A stretch of DNA of 46,963 nt from Acidobacteria bacterium RIFCSPLOWO2_12_FULL_65_11 (lineage in GTDB: Bacteria; Acidobacteriota; Vicinamibacteria; Vicinamibacterales; CAVVIG01). How positions within the stretch are numbered: position 1 is the stretch's first letter; every line of letters starts with the position of its first letter. The stretch spans positions 1-46,963 of the forward strand of contig MELA01000082.1 of the NCBI GenBank assembly GCA_001767495.1, written 5' to 3'. Shown one piece after another: positions 22,095 to 30,957 of this stretch. Position numbers and translations under genes: made by a program. The notes below the pieces were generated by a model. That model saw only the letters and a list, made by a program, of their open reading frames with translations, was not told where the DNA came from and ran no database searches.

Positions 22095-23756
22095 ATGATT
22101 GCGTGCGAGCCGCTTCCACACTTCGTCGACAGTCTGCTGGCCTACCTGCATGAGCGGCACCCGACGCAGGCCGCGCTCGACGGTGTCCACGCGTACGACG
22201 ATCTGCTCGATGACGTCAGTCGGCAGGCGATCGAAGCCGAGGTCCATGCGCTGACGGGTTATCTGCGCCGCCTGGGCGACATCAGCCCGGATGGGCTTAC
22301 CGCCACCGAGCGGCTCGAGCACCGGATGCTCGCCGCCAATCTCAAGAGCCGTGTGTTCGACCTGGAGCAGGTGCGGACCTGGGAGCGCAATCCGCAGTAC
22401 TACTCGGACCTGCTGGCCTCGAGCCTGGCCGGCCAGGCGTTGTTCCACTACGCGCCGCCGGCCGATCGCGCCCGCCGCGTCCTGTCCAAACTTCGCCAGA
22501 CACCACGGCTGATTCAGGCCGCGCGAGACAACGTCAAGGATCCGCCGGGAATCTTCGTCAAGGTCGGCATCGAGACGATGCGGGGCGCGCTGACCTTCAT
22601 TGAGCACGACCTGCCGCGCGCGCTCTCCGATGTCGACGATCTGCATCTGCTCGGTGAGATCGCCGACGCGCAGGCCGAAGCGGCCCAGGCGGTCGGGGCG
22701 TACGTCCAGGACCTCGAGAGCGAGGTGGCGCCGCGGGCGCGCGCGTCGTTTCGGCTGGGCCGCGACACCTTCGAGCAGAAACTGAAGCTCGACGAAGGGC
22801 TGGCGATGCCGGTCGATCGGCTGCTCGCTATTGCCACGCGCGAGCTGAAGGCGACGCAGGACGCCTTCAAGAGTCTGGCCGGTCGGATGAACGGCGGCGA
22901 CCCGATCGAGACGTGGGTGCGCACCAAGGCCGACCATCCCGCGCCGGGCGAACTGGCGAGCGTCGCGCGCCAGCAGGTCGATGAGCTGGCCACGTTCCTC
23001 GAGCGACAGTCGATCGTGACGCTGCCGCCGGGTGAACGCATCACCGTCGCGCCGACGCCTGAGTTCTACCGGTGGTCGTTTGCCAGCATGTGGACGCCCG
23101 GGCCCTTCGAATCCAAAGCGACCGAGGCGTACTACTACCTGACCGACGTCGATCCCTCATGGCCGAGCGAGCGGCAGGACGGGCACCTGCGCGACTACAA
23201 CTACCCGACGCTCTGGTCCATCTCGATTCACGAGGTGTATCCGGGTCACTTCCTGCACTTCCAGCACCTGCGGCGCGTCGAATCGAAGGCGCGCAAGTCG
23301 ATCATGTTCGCCCCGATGTCCTTCGTGGAAGGGTGGGCGCACTACTGCGAGCAGATGATGATCGAGGCGGGATTCGGCCGTGAGGACCGCGGCGTCGAGC
23401 TCGGCCAGCTCGCCGAAGCGCTCATTCGGCTCGCCCGGTTCATCGTGTGCATCAAGCTGCACGCCGAGGACATGTCGGTCGAGCAGGGCATGCGGTGGTT
23501 CCGCGACGAAGCGTTCATGGAGGAGGCGAGCGCGCGCCGCGAGGCGGAGCGCGGCACCTTCGACCCGACGTACCTCGTGTACAGTGTCGGCAAGCTCATG
23601 TTGCTCAAGCTCCGGCAGGACTACAGACAGCAACAGGGGAAGGGGTTTTCGCTTCGCGCCTTCCACGACACCCTGCTCGGTCAGGGCACGGCGCCCTTCT
23701 GGCTCCATCGCCAGCTGATGCTCGGCGGCGATGGAGGCGGCGACCTGCTCGAGTGA
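22095..23756 (+). CDS. DUF885 family protein, putative zinc metallopeptidase
   Basis: The 553-aa protein matches the DUF885 (PF05960) pattern: a mostly helical protein with HEVYPGHF, a metal-binding motif of the HExxxGH type, followed downstream by FVEGWAHYCEQMMIEAG, whose Glu could be the third ligand. Members are thought to be peptidases but few are characterised. No signal peptide is seen, so it is probably cytoplasmic. The start is set at the ATG at 22095 because the frame stays open upstream only across the opposing rsmI gene. An FmdB-like gene follows after 12 bp. Confidence 0.9.
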   Translation: MIACEPLPHFVDSLLAYLHERHPTQAALDGVHAYDDLLDDVSRQAIEAEVHALTGYLRRLGDISPDGLTATERLEHRMLAANLKSRVFDLEQVRTWERNPQYYSDLLASSLAGQALFHYAPPADRARRVLSKLRQTPRLIQAARDNVKDPPGIFVKVGIETMRGALTFIEHDLPRALSDVDDLHLLGEIADAQAEAAQAVGAYVQDLESEVAPRARASFRLGRDTFEQKLKLDEGLAMPVDRLLAIATRELKATQDAFKSLAGRMNGGDPIETWVRTKADHPAPGELASVARQQVDELATFLERQSIVTLPPGERITVAPTPEFYRWSFASMWTPGPFESKATEAYYYLTDVDPSWPSERQDGHLRDYNYPTLWSISIHEVYPGHFLHFQHLRRVESKARKSIMFAPMSFVEGWAHYCEQMMIEAGFGREDRGVELGQLAEALIRLARFIVCIKLHAEDMSVEQGMRWFRDEAFMEEASARREAERGTFDPTYLVYSVGKLMLLKLRQDYRQQQGKGFSLRAFHDTLLGQGTAPFWLHRQLMLGGDGGGDLLE

Positions 23757-23768
23757 GAACGATCCTTC

Positions 23769-24131
23769 ATGCCCCTGTACGAATATCACTGTGACGCCTG
23801 CGGCCGGCGGTTCGAGCTGATCCGGAAGTTCTCGGATCCACCGCTCGACGCCTGCCCGTCGTGCGGCGGCGTGGTGCGCAAGCTGTTCTCGTCGCCGGCG
23901 TTTCAGTTCAAGGGTTCCGGCTTTTACATCACCGACTACCCGAAAAAAGATCAGCCGGGCACCGACAAGACCGACAAGGCCGAGCCGAGCAAGACGGACA
24001 CTTCAAAGACCGAGGCAGCCAAGACCGACACGGCGAAGGGCACTGGCGGGGCGGCTTCGGAGACAAAGGCTGAGAAGAAAGCTACCGCAGCCGACTCCCC
24101 ATCAACGTCGGCGCCGCCGGCCAAGACCTAG
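23769..24131 (+). CDS. FmdB family zinc ribbon protein
   Basis: The 120-aa protein begins MPLYEYHCDACGRRFELI, with Cys pairs CDAC (residues 8-11) and CPSC (about 29-32) that should bind one zinc. This is the small FmdB regulatory-protein family, whose biochemical role is not established. After SPAFQFKGSGFYITDYPKK the sequence becomes a hydrophilic Lys/Thr/Asp/Ala-rich tail of about 60 residues, likely disordered. Its stop codon overlaps that of galU on the opposite strand: the four bases CTAG hold both. Confidence 0.92.
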   Translation: MPLYEYHCDACGRRFELIRKFSDPPLDACPSCGGVVRKLFSSPAFQFKGSGFYITDYPKKDQPGTDKTDKAEPSKTDTSKTEAAKTDTAKGTGGAASETKAEKKATAADSPSTSAPPAKT

Positions 24132-25027
24132 CGTTTTGCGGTTGTCGCCGATAGGTCGAGCGAGGCCAGGTACGCCGAGAACTTCTCGGCGAGATCCGGG
24201 CGGCGGAGGGCGAAGTACACAACGGCTTTCAGGAAGCCCAGCTTGTTGCCCGTGTCGTGGCGCACACCCTTGACCTCGCACGCGTAGAGCGGTCGTGACT
24301 TGAGCAGATCGCGGAGGCCATTGGTCAGCTGAATCTCGCCCGTGCGATCGCGCGTCGTGGCGGCAAGCGAGGGGAAGATATCCGGCGTCAACACGTAGCG
24401 CCCGATGATCGCGAGGTCGGAGGGCGCCTCCTCGCGCGGCGGCTTCTCCACCAGGTCGCGCACCTGGTAGATGCCGTCGCCCAAGCGCGCAGAGGGATCA
24501 ACGGCGATGACCCCGTAGTTCGAGATCTCCTCGCGTGGCACCCGCTCGACGGCCAGCACGGGCCCCTTGACGCGCATGAAGACATCGATGAGCTGCCTGG
24601 TCGCCGGCGTCTCGGCGTCGATCACATCGTCGCCCAAGATGACGGCGAACGGCTCGTCACCGACGAGGTCACGCGCGACGAGCACGGCGTGGCCCAGACC
24701 GAGCGGCTCGCCCTGGCGGACGTACGCGAAGTTCAGCATGTTCGAGATCTTCCGGACCTCGTCGAGCTGCTCGCGTTTGCCCCGGGCTTCAAGAAACGAC
24801 TCGAGCTCGATCGACACGTCGAAGTGATCTTCGATGGCGTTCTTGCCGCGGCCGGTGACGAGGATGATGTTGTCGATGCCGGACGCGACGGCTTCCTCGA
24901 CCCCGTATTGAATGATGGGCTTGTCGACGAGCGGCAGCATCTCCTTCGGCTGAGCCTTGGTGGCGGGCAGGAATCGGGTGCCGAGGCCGGCAACGGGAAA
25001 GACGGCCTTGCGGACGATGGTCGTCAC
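24128..25027 (-). CDS. galU: UTP-glucose-1-phosphate uridylyltransferase
   Basis: GalU makes UDP-glucose, a precursor for cell-surface polysaccharides and storage sugars. The 299-aa enzyme has the nucleotidyltransferase motif GLGTRFLPATKAQPKEMLP near the N-terminus, QGEPLGLGHAVL in the middle, and EKP and the GYVLTP-type strand (here GRYVLTPDIF). A GTG at 25027 is chosen as start; the frame remains open far upstream across antisense serS, which is not real coding. It converges with the FmdB gene with overlapping stop codons and is divergent from serS. Confidence 0.94.
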   Translation of the reverse strand: MTTIVRKAVFPVAGLGTRFLPATKAQPKEMLPLVDKPIIQYGVEEAVASGIDNIILVTGRGKNAIEDHFDVSIELESFLEARGKREQLDEVRKISNMLNFAYVRQGEPLGLGHAVLVARDLVGDEPFAVILGDDVIDAETPATRQLIDVFMRVKGPVLAVERVPREEISNYGVIAVDPSARLGDGIYQVRDLVEKPPREEAPSDLAIIGRYVLTPDIFPSLAATTRDRTGEIQLTNGLRDLLKSRPLYACEVKGVRHDTGNKLGFLKAVVYFALRRPDLAEKFSAYLASLDLSATTAKR

Positions 25028-25078
25028 GACCCTGCATCGTAGCAGAGGAGTCGGCGGCAACGGAATACAATGCTCTCC

Positions 25079-26380
25079 ATGCTTGACCCCGCATTCGTGC
25101 GCGACCATATCGAGGAGGTCCGAGCCGGCCTGAGGAACCGCGGCCTGGATCCGGACAAGGCGCTCGAGGAGATTGCCACGCTCGAAGCTGCGCGCCGCCG
25201 GCTGATTCCCGAGTTGGAGGGGCTCAAGCGGCAGCAGAATACCTCGGGGGACGAGATTGCGCAGGCGAAGCGGCGGGGCGTGGATACGGCGAGCATCCAG
25301 GACGCCAATCGCGCGCGCGCCCAGCAGATCAAGCAGGGCAACGTCCATCTCGACTCGATCGAGCATCAGCGGAACGAGGCGCTGCTGGCGCTGCCGAACC
25401 TGCCGCACGCCAGCGTGCCCGCGGGCAGAAGCGCTGCGGACAACGTTGAAGTGCGGCGGCATGGCGATCCGCGGACGTTCGATTTCGAGCCGCAGCCGCA
25501 TTGGGACCTCGGGCCGGCGCTCGGCATCATCGACTTCGAGCGCGCCGCCAAGATCTCCGGCGCGCGCTTCTCGGTCCTGAGCGGCGCCGGTGCGCGGCTC
25601 GCTCGCGCCCTCATCAACTTCATGCTCGACCTGCACACGCGCGAGCACGGGTATCGCGAGGTCGAGCCGCCGTTGATGGTCAATTCGGCGTCGCTGATGG
25701 GCACCGGGAACCTGCCGAAGTTCGAGGCCGATCTGTTCAAGATCGCGGGAGATTGGGACCTCTATCTGGTGCCGACGGCGGAAGTGCCGCTCACGAACCT
25801 CCATCGGGGCGAGATTCTGGACGGGCGCGACCTGCCGATCCACTACACGGCGTACACGCCCTGCTTCCGGAGCGAAGCCGGGTCCTACGGCCAGGACGTG
25901 CGAGGTCTGATTCGTCAGCATCAGTTCGATAAGGTCGAGCTGGTGAAGCTGGCGACGCCAGAGCAGTCGTACGAGGAGCTGGAATCGCTCGTCGCGAATG
26001 CCGAAGAGGTGCTCAAGCGCCTCGATCTGCCATACCGCACCATGCTGCTGTGCACAGGTGACATGAGTTTTGCGTCGGCGAAGACCTACGACATTGAGGT
26101 CTGGCTGCCGAGCCAAAAGGCGTACCGCGAGATCTCTTCGTGCAGCAACACCGAGGCTTTCCAGGCCCGGCGCGCAAACATCAAATTCCGCGCGGGCGGC
26201 ACGGGCAAGACCGAGTTCGTTCACACACTCAACGGGTCGGGCCTCGCGGTCGGCCGCACGCTCATCGCGATTCTCGAGAATTATCAGCAAAAAGACGGGT
26301 CGGTGGTGATTCCGTCGGCGCTCGTGTCGTACATGGATGGCCGCGAGAGAATTGAAAAACAGTCGCTGAGACAGTCGTAG
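25079..26380 (+). CDS. serS: Seryl-tRNA synthetase
   Basis: This class II synthetase (433 aa) charges tRNA-Ser; two of its tRNA substrates are encoded in this window. The N-terminal helical arm (about residues 25-110) is a long coiled coil that grips the variable arm of tRNA-Ser. The catalytic domain has motif 2 ([21 protein letters not shown]) and motif 3 ([16 protein letters not shown]). The start [10 protein letters not shown] is typical; an ATG nine bases upstream (25070) is an alternative. The stop codon lies in the first of two 14-bp direct repeats that precede a palindrome. Confidence 0.97.
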   Translation: MLDPAFVRDHIEEVRAGLRNRGLDPDKALEEIATLEAARRRLIPELEGLKRQQNTSGDEIAQAKRRGVDTASIQDANRARAQQIKQGNVHLDSIEHQRNEALLALPNLPHASVPAGRSAADNVEVRRHGDPRTFDFEPQPHWDLGPALGIIDFERAAKISGARFSVLSGAGARLARALINFMLDLHTREHGYREVEPPLMVNSASLMGTGNLPKFEADLFKIAGDWDLYLVPTAEVPLTNLHRGEILDGRDLPIHYTAYTPCFRSEAGSYGQDVRGLIRQHQFDKVELVKLATPEQSYEELESLVANAEEVLKRLDLPYRTMLLCTGDMSFASAKTYDIEVWLPSQKAYREISSCSNTEAFQARRANIKFRAGGTGKTEFVHTLNGSGLAVGRTLIAILENYQQKDGSVVIPSALVSYMDGRERIEKQSLRQS

Positions 26381-26414
26381 TCGAGACAGTCGTAGTGTCC
26401 GGCTTTAGCCGGAC
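26368..26414. repeat. Direct repeat plus palindromic element after serS (copy 2)
   Basis: gagacagtcgtagt occurs twice with one base between (26368-26381 and 26383-26396). Directly after it is GTCCGGCT-TT-AGCCGGAC (26397-26414), with the same 8-bp arms as the palindrome in mnmE at 3154-3171. On the minus strand this copy also reads VRLKPDTT, although it lies between genes. The palindrome is 21 bp upstream of the M3 peptidase gene and could act as a hairpin at the serS 3' end. Confidence 0.75.
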
Positions 26415-26435
26415 TTAACCGTTAGAATGTGACGC

Positions 26436-28334
26436 ATGCGCACACTGATGACTCGCCTCACGTCTCGGTCCGGCGTCGTGGCCCTGGTACTCGTCGCGCT
26501 GACGCTCACCGCTGTCGCGCAGGAGCGCGACCGGACGAAGATTCCGGACACATATAAGTGGAACCTCGCCGACATCTATCCAAGCGAGGCCGCCTGGCGG
26601 GCGGCCAAGGACAAGATCACGGCCGAGCTGCCCCAGCTCCGCCAGTTCCAGGGCAAGCTGGCGACCTCGGCCGCCACGCTGGCCGACGCCTTGGAGAAGA
26701 TGTCGGCGTTCGACAAGGAGCTGTCGCGCCAGTACGTCTACGCGAGCATGCTGTCCGACCAGGACACACGCGATGCGCAGCATCAGGGCATGCGTCAGGA
26801 AATGTCGCAGCTCTATTCGTCGTTTGGTGCGCAGGCGGCGTTCATCGAGCCGGAAGTCCTGCGTTTCGAGAGGGGGACGGTCGATCGATTCCTCGCCGCG
26901 GAGCCGCGGCTGAGGACCTACCGCTTCTACCTTCAGGACATCGTGCGGCGCGCGGCGCACACGCTGACGGACTCCGAAGAGAAACTGCTCGCCGATCTGG
27001 GCCCGCTCGCCGAAAGCCCGAGCGGCGTGTACGGCATCCTCGCGAACGCCGACTTCCCCTTTCCCACGGTGACGCTGAGTGACGGTCGGTCCGTCAAGCT
27101 CGATCAGGCCGCCTTTGCGGATCTGCGCGCCCTGCCCACTCGCGCGGATCGCGAGAAAGTGATGTCGTCCTTCTTTGGCGCGCTAGGCAGCTACGGCCGG
27201 ACGTTTGGGACGACGATGAACGGCGAAGTGCAGAAGGTGCTGTTCTTCTCGAAAGCGCGGAAGTACCCGACCGCGCTCGAGCTCGCGCTCGACGGGCCGA
27301 ACATCCCGGTGTCGGTCTACTCGCGTCTCATCGACGGCGTGAACCGTAATCTGCCGGCGTTTCACCGCTACCTCCGGCTGCGCAAGCGGATGATGGGCGT
27401 CGATGAGCTTCACTACTACGATCTCTATGCGCCGCTTGTCGGCTCTGTGAACCTGCAGTACACGCCCGAAGAGGCGCAGAAGCACGTGCTGGCTGCGGTC
27501 GCCCCGCTCGGGTCCGAGTACGGGGCCGTGATCCAGCGCGCGTTTAACGAGCGCTGGATCGATCTGTTCCCCAATGACGGTAAGCGTTCGGGGGCGTATT
27601 CGCAGGGCGGCGCCTACGACGTCCATCCGTACATGCTCATCAACTACAACAGCAAGTACAACGACGTCAGCACGCTGGCGCACGAGCTTGGCCACACGAT
27701 GCAGAGCTATCTGTCGAACAAGACCCAGCCCTATCCGCTCTCGAACTACCCGATCTTCGTCGCCGAAGTCGCGTCCACGTTCAACGAGTCGCTGCTCATC
27801 GACTACATGCTCGCGAACATCAGAGACGACGACACGCGGCTGTCGTTGCTCGGCAACTATCTCGAGGGCATCAAGGCGACGGTGTTCCGGCAGACGCAAT
27901 TTGCCGAGTTCGAGCTGCGCATGCACGAGATGGCGCAAAAAGGACAGCCGATCACCGGCGACGCGCTGGCCAAGCTGTACTTGGACATTACGAAGAAGTA
28001 CTACGGTCACGACCAGGGCGTCTCGGTGGTCGACGCCTACATCGCTCACGAGTGGAGCTACATCCCGCACTTCTACCGCGATTTCTACGTGTACCAGTAC
28101 GCGACCTCGTTTAGCGCGTCACTGGCGCTCGCGGAAAAGGTAAAGGCGGGCGACGCGGCGGCCAAGCAGCGCTACCTCACGTTCCTGAACGCCGGCGGCT
28201 CGAAGTACCCGATCGACCTCCTCAAGGACGCCGGTGTCGACATGACGACCGACGAGCCGCTCGACCTGACGATCAAGGCCATGAACCGGGTGATGGACGA
28301 AATGGAAACGCTGCTCGCCCGCCGCACGCGGTAG
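26436..28334 (+). CDS. pepF: Exported M3 family oligoendopeptidase F
   Basis: The 632-aa zinc peptidase hydrolyses short peptides. The HELGHTM motif (zinc and catalytic residues) occurs near residue 415 in VSTLAHELGHTMQSYL, with the M3 downstream glutamate in FVAEVASTFNESLL. The sequence starts with a basic n-region and a hydrophobic stretch (GVVALVLVALTLTAVAQ), a probable signal peptide, so unlike the cytoplasmic Firmicutes PepF it should be periplasmic. The rest follows the PepF layout, including KWNLADIYPSEAAW. The stop overlaps the start of the acyl-CoA synthetase remnant as TAGTG. Confidence 0.93.
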   Translation: MRTLMTRLTSRSGVVALVLVALTLTAVAQERDRTKIPDTYKWNLADIYPSEAAWRAAKDKITAELPQLRQFQGKLATSAATLADALEKMSAFDKELSRQYVYASMLSDQDTRDAQHQGMRQEMSQLYSSFGAQAAFIEPEVLRFERGTVDRFLAAEPRLRTYRFYLQDIVRRAAHTLTDSEEKLLADLGPLAESPSGVYGILANADFPFPTVTLSDGRSVKLDQAAFADLRALPTRADREKVMSSFFGALGSYGRTFGTTMNGEVQKVLFFSKARKYPTALELALDGPNIPVSVYSRLIDGVNRNLPAFHRYLRLRKRMMGVDELHYYDLYAPLVGSVNLQYTPEEAQKHVLAAVAPLGSEYGAVIQRAFNERWIDLFPNDGKRSGAYSQGGAYDVHPYMLINYNSKYNDVSTLAHELGHTMQSYLSNKTQPYPLSNYPIFVAEVASTFNESLLIDYMLANIRDDDTRLSLLGNYLEGIKATVFRQTQFAEFELRMHEMAQKGQPITGDALAKLYLDITKKYYGHDQGVSVVDAYIAHEWSYIPHFYRDFYVYQYATSFSASLALAEKVKAGDAAAKQRYLTFLNAGGSKYPIDLLKDAGVDMTTDEPLDLTIKAMNRVMDEMETLLARRTR

Positions 28335-29023
28335 TGGGCACGAGCTACCGCCACCGCGGCGGCGAGGCGCCCCTGCTCGGCGCGACAATCTCCGAGCACT
28401 TCGCGCAGGTCGCGAGCCGGTTCGCCGACCGCGAGGCGGTCGTGGGCCGGCCCCAGCAGCGGCGCCTCTCGTACGCGCAGCTCACGGCGGCCGTCGACGA
28501 GCTGGCTCGGGGCCTGATCGGCATCGGGTTCGGCAGGGGCGACCGCATCGGCGTCCGGTCGACCAACAACATCGAGTGGCCGCTGCTGCAGATGGCGACC
28601 GCGCGCATCGGCGCGGTGCTCGTCACCATCAATCCCGCCTACCGCACGCGCGAGCTTCAGTACGCGCTGAGCAAATCAGAAGTGCAGGGGCTGTTCCTGG
28701 TCCCGTCCTTCAGGACCAGCGATTACGTGGCCATGCTCATCGAGCTGCTGCCGGGGCTGAAAGCATGTCCTGCGGACGGGCTGCGGGCCGGGGAGTTCCC
28801 GTCGCTGCGACGCGTGGTCCTGTTCGATCCCCAGCGGTTGGCGAGTACTGAACGCCCGCACCAGGGATTCCAGCTGTGGCATGAAGTCATCGGCGCGGGA
28901 GCGGCGGTCGGCGGCGACGTGCTCGACCGCGTGACCGCGACCCTCGATCGCGACGACCCCATCAACATCCAGTACACATCCGGCACCACCGGCTTTCCCA
29001 AGGCGGTGGTGCTCACTCACCAT
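28334..29023 (+). pseudogene. Truncated AMP-dependent acyl-CoA synthetase (N-terminal part)
   Basis: The first 230 codons are a good fatty acyl-CoA synthetase start: RLSYAQLTAAVDELARGL, the core VLVTINPAYRTRELQYAL, and the A3 phosphate loop YTSGTTGFPKAVVLTHH. The normal protein is about 550 aa, but homology stops exactly after THH at 29023. Beyond this the sequence is antisense to a metallo-beta-lactamase-fold gene. The catalytic C-terminal half, with the A5-A10 motifs, is missing, so the product cannot adenylate. The GTG start overlaps the pepF stop. Confidence 0.88.
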
Positions 29024-29535
29024 CAGAAGGTTGTCAATCGTCGTGAGGAACTCGATGGCGCTCCCGCCGCCCGGATAGTCGATGACCGGCATGCCATCGA
29101 TGATCAAATCGCCGAGATGGACTGTCTTCAGATCCGGAAAGTAGATGATGGTGTCGCCGTTCGTGTGGCCGCGCCCGAACCAGAACATCTGCACTTCGAC
29201 GCCGCCCAGATAGATGGCTCCCTGATCCGCGAACGTGATGTTCGGCTCGCCGCGCTGGTTGATCCGCAGGAAGTTCGCCCGGATGTTCTTGTGGGCGATG
29301 ATGTCGATGCCGAGCTGATCGCGGACGACCTGGTTGCCGCTGACGTGATCGCCATGGTGGTGGCTGTTGAGGACGTACTTGATCGGCAGCGGGCTGATCG
29401 TCTTGACGGCCGCGAGCACGTCGGGAGCCTGGGGAGGATCTCGACATCCTGCCTGAGCGGGAATTGCTGCGTCAGCGGCGCGATGCTGAAGAGGCCGAAC
29501 AGGGTGGCGAGGGCGAGCGTCAGTCTGAGTCTCAT
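29024..29535 (-). pseudogene. Broken metallo-beta-lactamase-fold hydrolase
   Basis: On the minus strand, a signal peptide (MRLRLTLALATLFGLFSIA) and QDVEILP are followed by a frame change near 29430. The reading then continues with APDVLAAVKTISPLPIKYVL and the metal motif HHHGDH, GHTNGD and HLGDLIIDGMP. The usual segment of roughly 35-40 residues between the N-terminal strand and PDVLAAV is absent and out of frame. The C-terminal third, which should hold the last metal-binding histidine, is also missing because homology stops at LTTIDNLL at 29024. Related intact proteins are exported beta-lactamase-fold hydrolases. Confidence 0.8.
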
Positions 29536-29611
29536 GGACCTTGAACAAGATGAAGCTGCGTAGACGAGCGAGACGCATACAGGCGGTCATTCAGCTGTTC
29601 GGACCGTACCT

Positions 29612-30937
29612 CTAAGGAGCCTCCGCAAAAAGACTTGTACAACTGTGGTGAGTTCGGTACCCTGCCTCCGTGGTCAGCACGGAGGGATCCCGGGAGCGGT
29701 TGGCGACCGTGCTGCCGCACCTGAATGAGCGCCAACGGCGATTGACCGCGGCCGTCGAGGCGCGGGCCTTGGGCTATGGCGGCGTCTCCGCGGTCGCCAA
29801 CGCGACGGGATTCTCGCGCGGCACCATTCATCGGGCGCTGAGAGAACTCGCGCATCCACCGACGACGTTGGCCCACGCGCAGATCCGTGTGCGTGGTGCC
29901 GGGCGACCGCGTCTGGTCGACCAGCAACCTGACATGCAGCAGCGGTTGCAAGCGCTGGTGGAGTCGAGCACCCGCGGTGACCCGATGTCGCCGTTGTTGT
30001 GGACCTGTGCGAGCACGACGCAGTTGGCCACGGCCCTGTGCCGCGAGGGCTATCCGATCAGTCCCGACACGGTCGGGCGTGTGTTGACCCACATGGGCTA
30101 TAGCCTCCAGGCCAACATGAAGAGCCTGGCGGACGGCGCGGATCATCCCGAGCGGGATGACCAGTTTCGGTATCTGACGAAGCTGGTGCGGCGCTTCCAA
30201 ACGGGGCACGAGCCGGTCATCTCGGTGGACACGAAGAAGAAGGAGCTCATCGGGCCGTATCACAATAGGGGCCGCACGTGGCGGCCCCACGGGCAGCCCG
30301 AGAAGGTGAAGATCCACGACTTCATCGATCCCGACGAACCCAAGGCGATTCCCTATGGGATTTATGATGTTGCCCGCAACCACGGCTGGGTGAACGTGGG
30401 CTGTGACCATGACACGGCGAGCTTTGCCGCCGGGAGCATTTACCGTTGGTGGATGGCCATGGGGAGTCGCGTGTATCCTCAGGCGCGCGAGGTCCTCATC
30501 TGTGCAGACGCGGGCGGCAGCAACGGCTACCGGATCCGGCTGTGGAAAGTGGAGGTGCAAGCGCTGGCGGACAAAACGGGGTTGCGCGTGACGGTCTGTC
30601 ATCTGCCGCCCGGGACGAGTAAGTGGAATAAGATCGAGCACCGGCTCTTTTCTCACATCAGTATGAACTGGCGAGGGCGTCCGCTGACGAGCCATGAGAT
30701 CGTGGTGAAACTGATTGGAGCGACCGTGACCAAGACCGGCCTCAAAGTGAACGCTCGCTTGGACAGGCGCAAGTACCCCACGAAAGTCAAAGTCACCGAC
30801 GAGCAGATGCGCGCGCTGAATATCAAGCCCCATGCCTTTCATGGGGAATGGAACTACACCATTGAGCCCAAGAACACTCAAGCCGCCAAACCTAAGAAGG
30901 CATGACTTGTTCAAGTTATTTTACGGTGGCTCCTTAG
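29612..30937 (+). mobile_element. ISAzo13-like insertion sequence
   Basis: One transposase gene is bracketed by imperfect inverted repeats: ctaaggagcctccgcaaaaa at 29612 and, reversed, ctaaggagccaccgtaaaat at 30937. They match at most of about 31 positions, continuing to cttgtacaa versus cttgaacaa. The element is about 1.33 kb and looks complete. I could not find a convincing target duplication in the flanks. The right end is only 20 bp from the 3' end of the exchanger gene. Confidence 0.85.
29670..30905 (+). CDS. ISAzo13 family (Rhodopirellula-type DDE) transposase
   Basis: The 411-aa protein has an N-terminal helix-turn-helix region (about 36-60, GVSAVANATGFSRGTIHRAL) and a DDE catalytic core with D187 (VISVDTKKK), D280 (LICADAGGSNGYR) and E323 (SKWNKIEHRLF). 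These match the Rhodopirellula transposase DDE/ISAzo13 group. The start is GTG at 29670. The frame is intact from end to end, suggesting a recently active element, although activity is not shown. The reverse strand is also open for a long stretch but carries no recognisable protein. Confidence 0.92.
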   Translation: MVSTEGSRERLATVLPHLNERQRRLTAAVEARALGYGGVSAVANATGFSRGTIHRALRELAHPPTTLAHAQIRVRGAGRPRLVDQQPDMQQRLQALVESSTRGDPMSPLLWTCASTTQLATALCREGYPISPDTVGRVLTHMGYSLQANMKSLADGADHPERDDQFRYLTKLVRRFQTGHEPVISVDTKKKELIGPYHNRGRTWRPHGQPEKVKIHDFIDPDEPKAIPYGIYDVARNHGWVNVGCDHDTASFAAGSIYRWWMAMGSRVYPQAREVLICADAGGSNGYRIRLWKVEVQALADKTGLRVTVCHLPPGTSKWNKIEHRLFSHISMNWRGRPLTSHEIVVKLIGATVTKTGLKVNARLDRRKYPTKVKVTDEQMRALNIKPHAFHGEWNYTIEPKNTQAAKPKKA

Positions 30938-30957
30938 GTGCCGCTCCGTATGTGTGT

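Noticed and set aside
25028-26290. N-terminal extension of galU to 720 aa
   Set aside because: The extra part is antisense to serS and resembles no GalU protein. The GTG at 25027 gives the normal length.
29532-30914. Open frame (460 aa) antisense to the transposase
   Set aside because: It has no recognisable motif, while the sense strand carries a complete DDE transposase.
29600-30950. Target-site duplication of the insertion sequence
   Set aside because: Flanks ggaccgtacct and gtgccgctccg give no convincing direct repeat at the assumed ends.
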